Below, piece after piece: positions 41,601 through 53,600 of a stretch of 64,000 bases of DNA. Positions within the stretch are counted from its first letter, which is position 1; each line of letters opens with the position of its first letter. The notes beneath the pieces are model-generated. The model was not told the origin of the DNA and did no database searches. It was given only the letters and a program-made list of their open reading frames with translations. Source of the DNA: Limnoperna fortunei (Eukaryota; Mollusca; Bivalvia; Mytilida; Modiolidae); the NCBI GenBank assembly GCA_944474755.1, contig CALYDG010000030.1:1-64000 (forward strand), read 5' to 3'. The position numbers and the translations under genes are program-made.

Positions 41601-44600
41601 AGTTATCCAAGGTTTTTATCACTGGCATAAAATTGGTACTTCAAGAACAGTTCAAGGCATCCCGGGCTTGAGCCATCCAAGTTCCAGCTATCAACGATTG
41701 ACTGTATTTAAGAAAATGATTCTTAAAATTTTGTTTACATACACTTCAGAGAATTATAAAGTGCCAAATATCTCTGTCTGTTTATTGTGTTGACTGCAGA
41801 GGTATTGTTGGGTGACATGTATAGATATAGATCAATTTAGTCATCATCTGTCACACATTCTGTTTATCCCTGACTCTGTTTTTATTACAACTTGTAGGGC
41901 GTTCATGAAACTTTCACATGTTCATTACATTATGCTTTTGAACAGCTGCTATTAATACTTTCCCATTACTTTACATTTTGAATTCCCAGAACAAAAATTT
42001 TGGTTGGGGGTGAGTCTTGGTTATTTATGAGCTACTATGACTAAAGGACTTGTAGGATTTTCATTAAACTGTCACAGATTGTTTATTACATTTTGTGATA
42101 ATGAATTTTTATTTAGCGTTCTCACTTATTCTATTTTGGTGGGTTTGCCTGATCAAAACATAAACTTTGCCACTTGTTTAATGAATCCAGGTGACACGTC
42201 ATGTCTTCCTTGGAAGACTCAAATATGAGTTTGGTTTAATATACATGTACATGTATGTATTATTATTTAATATAATTAATTTATTTTAGTTGCTTCCTGA
42301 AGGGAAGACAAAATCTTGGTTATGAGGAACCAGAGTTTTGGACCATTAAAACTATGCTTCATTCGAAGCAGCAAGATGGAATATCCTGTGGTGTTTATGT
42401 TTTGAAGGTAACTTATGTTTCAGACTCATCATTTTTTTTTTGGCAATCATGTTTCTCTATTAAAAACATTAAGACCATTATTAATGTCTTGCCTGCATAT
42501 CAGTAGCTAAGCATATCTTTGTCCATCAGCTATAGTGTCAACATTTGTGTTTCTATTTAATTTTTAGAAACACAAATCTGATCATCCAAAAACCTTGAGC
42601 ACAAAATTCCAAGACTACACATCTAAGTGGTGACAAATTTGAATGTATGCAACAATGTCGAAACAAATTTTAAGAGATTTCAATAATTCAATTTGAAAAA
42701 AAAACAATCAGTGTTAACCACTGTTAAAATGTTTGGTAAATAGATAATTTATAGAACATGGAAACAGTTACCCATGATGATTGCAAATGAAATGCTGTAT
42801 AAAAGTTTTATGGTCAAAGATGACTTTTTCAATTATTTGTATTCAGATTGCAGAATGTTTCATTAATGAAGAAACCCTAGAGTTTGCAATGAATAGTGAA
42901 CAGCTTCAAGTTTACAGACGTCAGATCGGTGAAAAACTACTTCTTAATATAGGTATTTAAACAAAGATCTCAATATATTTATTTAAACGAAGAAAGCTAA
43001 AAATTATGTTTACAGATTTAGACTAATGCAGCAAGATCACAAAAGTGCCTTGCATTTAACCTTAACTGGTCAATGGTCACATCTAGTTGACAAAGTCCAG
43101 TCCAGGTGTGGTCTAGGAGGCAACGAACATTTTTGTGCCTAAAGTAATCAAACTTTTTGGCGGATTTTTTGTTTGCAGATTTTTTTGTAATTTGAAGGAA
43201 AAAAATATCAATTTTTGTATTCAATTGCATTAGAATGGAAATAACTGTATTGTATTTCAAGCTTTGACGGAGTAAAACTACGCGTCACCAGGTAAACTAA
43301 ATTTGCGACAGTAAAATCTATGTTTTACGCCGTGAAAGCTTGAAATACAATACAGTTATTCCCTAATTCAGGGGAGGTCAAATTATCATAAAGGGAGGTT
43401 TAAAATCAATTCTTACTTACTGACAAATGTCACACGAACCATATTGGTATGGTAAGTGCACCTACATATGCTAAGCCTTATGTTTGCTTTGGATACTGGC
43501 TGTGACCTACTTTTTCCACATGGATGACCTTTGAAAGAATGGTCCATTCCCGCTTACTGACAAAGTAGCATTACAAGGTGAGCTTTGTAATCGATTGATT
43601 AATATATTTTAATGAAATTTTTTGAACTTGTTAGCAAAAGTATTTGCTTGTATGGGATTGATTATCAGAGACCATCTTTTAGTGAATCATCTACATAGTA
43701 CTTCAGCATGACTTCTAATGCCTCCACAATGAAACAGTGGGAATGGGATATTGTGAGCTTCCTCACTGAAGTTCTTTAATTTATTACATGTTTTTTTTTA
43801 TTTCAGATAAAGATTTGATCATTGATTCAGATGAAACTAGTGGAGCTGTGGTAAGTGGTTCTTTCTTTCTAAGAGATTTCTTTTTGTATATTGGATTGTA
43901 TTTTTGGCCGGATTTCACAAGTGAAAGGCCGGGGTTATAAAATGGTGAATGTTGGGCGGCGGGCTGGCGGGCGGTCGGGTGGGGAAAAACATTTCGTAAC
44001 ACTTTTCTCAGCAACTACTAATCACAGCCTCTTGATATTTGGTATGCAGCATCAACATGGGGTCCCCTGTCGTGGGATTGGATTTCAGGTCTGTCCCTCA
44101 CCTACTTCCTGTTTAACGCAGGTGGGCAGTGAAAAAAATTTGAAAATATTTTCATAACACTTTTCTCAGCAACTACTAATCACAGCATCTTGATATTTGG
44201 TATGCAGCATCTGCATGGGGTCCTATATCGTGGGATTGGATTTCGGGTCTGTTGCTCACCTACTTCCTGTTTAACGGGGGTGGGCGGGGAAAAAAAATTT
44301 GAAAACATTTTTGTAAAACTTTTTTCAGTAACTACTAATCACAGCCTCTTGATATTTGGTATGCAGCATCAGCATGGGGTCCCATACTGTGGGTTTGGAT
44401 TTCAGGTCTGTCGCTCACCTACTTCCTGTTTAACGGGTGTGGGCAGGGACAAAAATTTGAAAATATTTTCGTAACACTTTTCTTAGCGACTACTAATCAC
44501 AGCCTCTTGATATTTGGTATGCAGCATTAGCATGGGGTCCCATATTGTATGATTGGATTTCAGGTCTGTCGCTCACTTACTTCCTGTTTAACGCAGGTGG

Positions 44601-47600
44601 GTGGAGAAAAATTTGAAAAAATTTTATTTTCTTAACACTTTTCTCAGCAACTACTTATCACAGCCTCTTGATATTTGGTATGCAGCAACAGCATGAGGTC
44701 CCATACCGTGCACGTGGGATTTGATTTCAGGTCTGTCGCTCACCTACTTCCTGTTTAACGGGTGGGCAAGGAAAAAATTTTTGTAACACTTTTCTCAGCA
44801 ACTACTAATCACAGCCTCTTGATATTTGGTATGCAGCGTCAGCATGGGGTCCCATGTGGTGGGATTCGATTTCAGGTCTGTCGCTCATCTACTTCCTTTT
44901 TATAGAAATCCGGCCATTTCTGTCTTTGACCCATTTTTTGTATATAATGTGAGGTGATTTTGTTGGCTCACTTGGACAAATCCTGTGAGCTTTTGACATC
45001 ACTTGGTGTCTGTTTTCATCTGTTATATCTTTCTCCAAATATCTTCTCCGAGACCAGTGAACAGAATTCAATTAAAGTTGACTTGAGCCTTCCTTGGGAT
45101 GTCATGCACAAAGTAGCGTTTGGAATTTTTTTATCATTGGAGAAACATAGCTGACATTACTTTAAATAGACCATAGCATCAGTGGTTGCATTTAGCTAAA
45201 ATGTTCCTGAAAATAATATTTTTCAGCATTATGAGAGGGACCTTTCCAAAAAAAAAATCTGTTTACCAACTTTGGAGTTATGGCCCCTGAATCTGATGTT
45301 TTGCCCATTTGTCAAGTTTACAGTTTTAAAAATCTTCTTCTCTGAAACCACTGAGCAGAATTAAATGAAAGTTGGCATAAGTGTTCCTTAGGACATTCTC
45401 CACAAAACATTGTTTTGATCCATTGAACAACATTGCCACGGTTACTATACATAGACCACAGCCTTTTGCTGATACTAATAGAACCATTACATTTAGCTAA
45501 AATTTCCTGTTGGGAAATATTGTTAAGCACGATGAGATGGACCTATGGTGAAAATTTCAAAAAAATCTATTTTACTGATGTAGGAGTTATTTCTGCAAAA
45601 TCAGATTTTTGGTTGTTTTTTTCAAGTTGGCACATTTTAAAAATCTACTGATGTGAAACCACCTAACAAAATTCAACCAATTTAACCAGATTCCTAAGGG
45701 TGTCTTGCATTAATTGCAATGATATGTTTGCTAGCAAGTAACAGCTACCAAGATGGCTGATGATACAAATAAAGATCAAGACTTTTGTAGTTAATGCAAA
45801 CAGTAGTAGTTAAATGATTTCCCAAACTACAGTATCTAAAATTTCAACTTTTATCTCAAATTGCCATGTTATTCAGATGTGTGATTCAAGTCCTGTGTTA
45901 TTACTGCAATATTATGAATTTTCAATGATTACTAATATTGCTTTACTGCCAGACACTATTCCTAAAAGAAATGGGGTTTGGCATATTATAAAACCTAATT
46001 AAAACATAATTTTCTTTGAAATGCATGTACAAGTACCAAGTCAGGACCATTGTACATGTAGTTGTAAACTCTCCTGTAATTTTTTAGCATATATATTTTT
46101 AAATAATTTTGTTATAACCTTCATTTAGAAAAGGGGTTTGACACTAATACTAGTCTGGTAGCCTGGGACTACCATAAAATCCAAGTGGACTGGGATTTAT
46201 TCTAAAGTGGTAGTCCATTAGGGCAAGTAATTTTCACACTTTTGAATCAAATTTCTTTGGCAAAAATACCTTTTTGATTTCATTTGCACTTTAGTCTGAA
46301 CAAACCAATCATCTATACATTTTGATGGCTTTTTCATTTTGAGGTAAAATGTATCAAGTTTTGCAATAGTTTTTTACGTCACCTGCTACGTGTTGCAAAG
46401 CGACATATAGGAGTCATTTTGGCACTATTTGTCGTCTTGCGTCCTTGCGTCCAGCATCCTGCGGCGTCACAAAAACTTTTTTCGCAGTTTTCTCAGCAAC
46501 TACATGCCACAGCCTCTTTATATTTGGTATGTAGTTTTCTCCTGTAGTACTATAAGGTGTAAAGCGATTTTATGCCTGAAAAATTACTACTTCCTGTTTA
46601 CCCAGAACTTTCTTAGTTCTAACTACATGCCACAGCCTTTTGATATTTGGTATGTAGCTTTCTTCTATAGTACTATAAGGTGTAAAGCGATTTTATGCCC
46701 GAAAAGTTGCAACTGCCTGTTTACAGAGAACTTGCGCGTATTTCTTATTGTGGACATATATACAATATTTCCGTCGCAGTTTTCTCAGCATATACATGCC
46801 ACAGCCTATTGATACATGTATTTGGTATGTAGCTTTCTCCTATAGTGCTATCAGATGTAAAGCGATTTTATGCCCGAAAAATTAATACCTCTTTGTTTAC
46901 CGAAAACTTGTGTCACCAAAAACTTTTGTCACAGTTTTCTCAGCAACTACATGCCACAGCCTCTTGATATTTGGTATGTAGCTTTCTCCTAAAGTACTAT
47001 AAGATGTAAAGCGATTTTATGCCAGAAAAATTACTACTTCCTGTTTACCGAAAATGTTTTGTGCTCTTGATTTCATACACTGGACTTATTAGTAGTCCCC
47101 TACCGGCAAAGCCAAAGGGGACTATAGGTTTGCACTCCGTCCGTCTGTTTGTCCGCCACACTTATGTTTTCCAAAATCCTTTTTGATTGCACTAATATCA
47201 ATTCTTATTTTTTGTGAATTTGCACTTAATTTGCAGATGGTCTCATGTTAGCAGATGGATCTTGTCTTTTTAGAATGATAAAATAATATATTTTTTTAAC
47301 AAATAACATACATCTGAAATTTCCCGCATTGATGCAAAGGATTGAAATTCTGTTTGAAAGGTGATTCTTTGTATAAATAAAAAAAAAATTTAGATTGTCT
47401 GTTAACTTTTCATAATACATCTTATCCACTGAGACTACTACACAGAATTTAATGAAAGTTGACATGGTTGTTCCTTAGGATGTACAAAAATTGTGTTTTG
47501 TTCAAATTCAAAAGCTCTACAAAAGTTTCTAATTGGTCCAAGTTGTAAGACGGCTCCTTGTAGGACTTATCTCCTTAAATGGTCAAAATAGTGACTTTTG

Positions 47601-50600
47601 TCATTTTTAGCCAAGTTGCAACGAAATTGCACTCGGCTATTGTAATGCAGATTGAGGGCCGGTGGGCGTTCATCACAATTTGGTTTCCGCATGATAACTT
47701 AAAAAGTTTTCTTCCGATTTGAATAAAACTTTGGGATATTGTTACATACCATATGGGCAAGAACCCTATCGATTTTGGAAAAATTTTGACAAAGGTCAAG
47801 GTAACAGCAGAAAAAAAACGTTAGAAATTTTTTGTAAAATGTGGTTTCTGCGCTATAACTCAAAAGTTTTTAACTGATTTGAATGAAACTTTGGGATATT
47901 GTTACATATTATGTGGGCAACAACCCTATCGATTTTGGAGAAATTTTGTCAAAGATCAAGGTCACAGCAGAACATAAATGTTAGAAATTTTTTGTAAAAT
48001 GTGGTTTCCACACTATAACTCAAAAAGTTTTCAACTGATTTGAATGAAACTTTGGAATATTGTTACATATCATGTGGGCAAGAACCTTATTGATTTTCTT
48101 GAAATTTGATCAAAGTCAAGGTCACAGCAGAAAAAAATGTTAGAATTTTTTTGTATAATGTGGTTTTTGCACCATAACTCAAAAAGTTTTTGACTGGTTT
48201 GAATGAAACTTGGTGACATTGTTACATATCAGATGGACATTAAACCTATTGAATTTGGAGGTATTCCATCAAAGGTCAAGGTCACAGCAGCCAAAAAACT
48301 TTTGAAATTTTGTTTAAAAAGTGGTTTCTGCACGATAACTCAAAAAAATAGCATATTGTTCTGGTTTTCATGGTCTTCTGTTGAAGATGAAGGTCGCAAC
48401 AACTAGAAACATTAATCTTAGTTTTATTATGTTGGAATCGTGTAATAATGTAAAAGTATGATTTGCAACTGGACTCTTGCACACACTCTTTATTTTAGAT
48501 TTTTTACCTGTAACTTCAGAACAATAGTAGATAGAGAAAAACTTCAAATTGCTGAAACGTTCAGCTCATTTAGCTCTACAAAAGTCTCCAAGGTTTGAAG
48601 TTGTAGGAATTATCTCTTTTAAACGGTCAAAAATAGGGATTTGTGTCTTTTTTTACCTGTAACTTGAGAAAAGATAGAGATAAACTGAAATGTTCAGCTC
48701 ACTTAGCTCTACAACAGTCTCCAATGGTCAAAGTTGTCAGACAACTGTTTGTTAGTGTTATCTTTCTTAAAAGGTGAAAAATAGAATAATTTTTGTTAAT
48801 TTTTGCCTGTAACCTCAGAATGGTACTAGATATAGAAAAACTTTCAATTGAAGCAGTCTCAATTGGTTTGATTTGTCATATGACTTTTTGTTGGAACTTT
48901 TACTCATGAAATGGCAAAAATTCCAGGTGAGCAATACAGGCCCCCTGGGACCTCTTGTCCTCAATTCTTCTATTTCTTTTTCAAAACAAGGCATTCATTC
49001 TCTCTTTAACGTTAATAAAACCATAGTAACTAATTTATGTTTGCAAAACATATTTCTCAGTAATAAACATACACATTACATGTTTGGTATTCAGCCTCAG
49101 ATGGTAGTTCCATATTACATTGTGTTACTTTACAATCCTTTTCAAATCACTTTGATATCTGTATCCATTTAAGGGCTTTTAAAAAATTTATATTTTCTGC
49201 TAGGCTCCATATTATTGCATTCTCAAACACATTCAAGCCAGGTGAGCAATTCAGGCTACTGGGAGCCTCTTGTCTTTTAGGACCACAAGTTTTTGCAGTC
49301 ATGTACTTGTATGACAACGTCTTCAACATTGTCATTTTTATACCCCCAGGACGACGAGTCGGGGGCATTAAGTTCTACTCGTGTCCGTACGTACCTCCAG
49401 ACGTACAAATTTTCGTTGCACTTTTTTCAGAAACTGTTCATCAGATTGGTTTGATATTTGGTAGGGTGACTCACCATGATGTACTGTATGTCCTAAGCTT
49501 GGCTTGGATAGCTACTTCCTGTTTGCTGATACTTAGATATTTGCGTGGGCGTCTGTGTCCTATGGACACATTCTCTCTTTATTTTGTTAAATTTGGTTTT
49601 TGTTTACTAATTTTTTGAAATTTCAAAGACATTGTTTTTGACTACTAAAGAAGCTTAAGATTGTAATTAGGGTTTTGGGGTCTTAAAGTTTAAGAAAAAT
49701 GAGGCCAGGGTAAAAATAAGTCCTATACTAAAATTTGGCATAGAACACTTTACACATGTAATGTCTATAAGATGTTCATGGTTTTTGTTTCAATATACAT
49801 CTCATTAGGAAAGAGGTTTTAGATGCATTCAATAATTTTGCCCTAACATTTGGGTTTCTGAGGTGTAAGGAATTCAGAAAGTAGCCTAATAGAGAGTTTT
49901 TGTCAGTTATGCATATGATCTTATTACCTTATGCCATCTCTAGGGATTCGTTGTCAATGTCTTTGTCGTTGTAAACTTTTTTGAAAAAAACCATTAAAAA
50001 CTACCAATTGGACAAATACTTGACAACAAGTATCTGTAGGGTGTCAACTATCAAAATTGATCAGTGCTAAATAAAAAACAGTGGCAATGCTTTTTCCTAA
50101 TGTTTCATTATTTTTTGTCATTTACTAGGCATGAATTTACCAAAAGATCAGACTATATTCTTGTTAAAAATAAACTTGTATCTAACTGAGATTGTAATAT
50201 CATTACTCATCTGATTTCTTTTTTTTCAGATCATGTTGAAATTAATATTCCTGATTATTGTTTTTCGGAGCTTTTACCAGATGAAGCTTTTGATGACAAC
50301 ATACAACAGCAAGAACTCCAAGAAGTAGAAATTGTAGGACATTTTGATTTTGATGAGCTTTTGCAGAATAAGCAACTTACTGTAGTTGATAGAAATGATA
50401 AACAATATGTTTTGTCATATTTGGAAAGTCAAGGTGAAACATTGATTGATACTGTGGATACGGTGGACACAAATGAATCATTGATGGTAGACTCTCAATG
50501 CAACAATGACACAAACACTGACCCAGCTAGTCAGAATATCAGTAACAATATATTACCACAACAGGATGTTTACAACTTCATGGATTCACCAACCATAAGC

Positions 50601-53600
50601 AGTAACATGACAACACGTCCTGACAAAACAGTGACTGGTAAACAGAAAGAAACCAAATATAATGATGGTAATAGATGAAACAGTAACAATAAATTGAAAA
50701 AAATACTTTGCAAAACTCCACAAAATTTCAACTAATACCTATAGAAATTTCAAAATATAAATAATATGTAACGGATTTTACTGTTAACATATTCACTATA
50801 ATATTTTATCTGAAGGAAACGTGTGTTGACTATTTTACCTTTGTTTAATTTCATCAAATTAAGTTTTAAATTGCCACAAAAATTGTGTTTTTATTATGAT
50901 ATGGGTTTTTGCATTTCCCTTTGGTAACATACTTAAATCTTAACAGATTAATTAATGTCTACATAAATTATGTTTCATGTTAGTAGAGCTAGGATCCTTT
51001 TTAAAAAAGATCACTGGCCCATACAGTTTCAAGAAAATAGGGCCAAAAATTAAAGTTTTGATATTATACAGTACACACAGCGACTCTTGGTTCTTTAACA
51101 CTCAAGTCTGTGTTTTTTCTAGGTGAAATGCCGACATTAACTTGAAATTCTTGGGTGGGAGTGAGTGGGTTGCCACTGAACACCGACTAACACAGACATT
51201 CTAATCCCTTTGATCATTAGTGATGTTATCTCCCAACTCCGTGCCATATCTGATTGATTGTTGCCGGTAGACGTGTTTTGTTAATTGCCGGTGTACTATG
51301 TATCGATAATTATTTGATCATTTGATAGATTAATTAAAAATTAAATTACAGTTCACTTTTTACAAAAAACTTTTAATAAAAATTCTTTTTCACAAAGTTC
51401 TATTATTACTACGCTTGAAATAACGATGTTGTTTTGCAATTGATTTATGCTTCATTCATATTCTAAAAATAGCCAATTACACCTGTTGACCGATAAACAA
51501 CATGTACATAGCGTGATGGGGAACAAGCAATGTCTTGACCAGAATATCGTAGTTATTCGAAATAATATCACAGATTAAGTATTGAAGTACTGTTTTGGAG
51601 TATTATTTTTCTTTTCGATTGTGGTTCTAGTCTGATACGTTCTTTTTGCTGTGCGATTTTGTTCACTTTTATCTACAGCACGTGGACAAATCCGTCATAT
51701 TCGACATTGTTAAATTTCGTTTTTTTTCTTGCGTTGTTTTAATCCGTAGACATAAATTATAGAACTACACGATGTTGCGTCTTTAGACAAAAAGTACACA
51801 AATCCCGTAAATAATTATAATTGTTTCTGATTGAACTATAATCATTGAAATTTGTTATGTACTCGTGACGGTTTTTCATGAAATGGCCAATTACGCAGTT
51901 GAAACAAATGAATTCGTATGGCTTCTTTGAGTAAAATGTAAAAAAAATATGTTTTTAAAACTAATGATCACTAAAACAACAATAGACTTAGCTTGGGAAC
52001 CTGAATTGCCGTGTCTTCAACATGAAATAATCGGCTTTGATAATGCATTAATTAAAAATCTGTCAAGACAAAATATCTGCATAAAAAGAAAAACATTACA
52101 AACAAAAAAACAAGTATAAATAATTACGATGTAGGAATGTATTCTAATATTAATGTTGTCAATATATTATTAAAAAACAGACATTCTTCTTAAAACTGCA
52201 ACCCTACAAAATTAAAAAAATAACATAACAATTCATTAAATAATTCCAATAACCCAACCGTTAAAACCAAGTATGTGTACAATATACTGTCACAGATGAA
52301 CAATTTTTGTTGATTCACCTCATTTCATTTCCAATATACAGCAAGTCGGTGGGTTTAGGGTGTGAACTCTGAGAATGCTGTTGAAACACCGACAAACACT
52401 GACAACGGACCTTGTTGTTAGAGAACCAAAAGTCGATGTGTGTACTGTATATTTGGTTTTCTTTTAATGAGTGCCAGAAATTGTCAGAAATAATGTTTCT
52501 TACCAGTCTGTAGTGAAGTTCCTATTTAAAATGCCTACTGTTGTAGAAAACAGGGTCAATATTCAATATTTGGTTTTGGTGCTCCAACTTGAGTTGTACC
52601 AGATCGAAGTTTTTAAATATTTTTTTTTGTTTTGTGTGCACATAGTGTAGGGTGACATAAAGGAATTACTAAATGTGGAAGGTAAACCTTCTTTTGTGTC
52701 AAAATAGGACATAAGTCATCCTTGTAGCTGCATGTGAAAAAGTTATTTTACCACAGCCTGTCTAGAGGTAGCTGAAATACTATAGAATATACATATACAT
52801 TTTTGTTCCCTATCATACATGTTTTGTGTATCATCAAGCGGAAGTGCATTTGGATTGGTATATATTTGATTGCCAAAAACTCAGAAATTTGCTTGTAGTT
52901 ACCAAAAAACTCAGTTATAAGAGACTATGAAACTTTGGATTGTGTGTTGATTTTTTTGTCTCAACGAAATAATCATCAAATGTGACAGTAGGTAACTTCT
53001 TTTCAGTGAATGGTGGAAAGAAATCTTCCAGACCTTACAGACCTTGTCCATTTTGTGGTGAACTAAAGTCTCGACTGACAGATCATTTAAAGGCAAAACA
53101 CAGAGATGAAGATGAAGTAAAGGAGGCTCTTTCATTACCTAAAGGTTTACAGGATAAAGCATTTAACAATTTGAAGAAAAAGGGAATATTTAAGGCTAAC
53201 CAAGAAGTAATGAAAAATGAACTTGATCAGTCTAAACTCCATAGAGAGAGAAAACAAGGGGAAAACAAAATGAAGATATGCTCCTTTTGTCAAGGGTTTT
53301 TCAGTGCTGATGCATTCTATAAGCACAAACAGTATTGTTCTGAGGCTGGAGTCACAGGAATGAAACCTTCTGGCCTTTCTGTATTTCTTGTAACTCCTGA
53401 CCCAGCATTTGAGAAAGCCTACAAGGAAGACATTTTGAATAGTTTTAGAGACACTGATTATGGAAATTTAATACGCAGCGACAGTTGGATCAAAACATAT
53501 GGTTCTATTCTTTATCAGAACACTGAAGGCAGTGTTAAGAAAATTGAGAAAAGATTAAGCTTGATGTCAAAGCTTAGAAGACTTGCACACCTCTTTTTAG

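Noticed and set aside
43891..44474. Two open frames of 88 and 94 codons
   Set aside because: They are the family E monomers read in one frame, and have repeat rather than gene character.
52911..53135. Minus-strand frame of 74 codons over the start of the recombinase exon
   Set aside because: Antisense shadow of the real coding exon.
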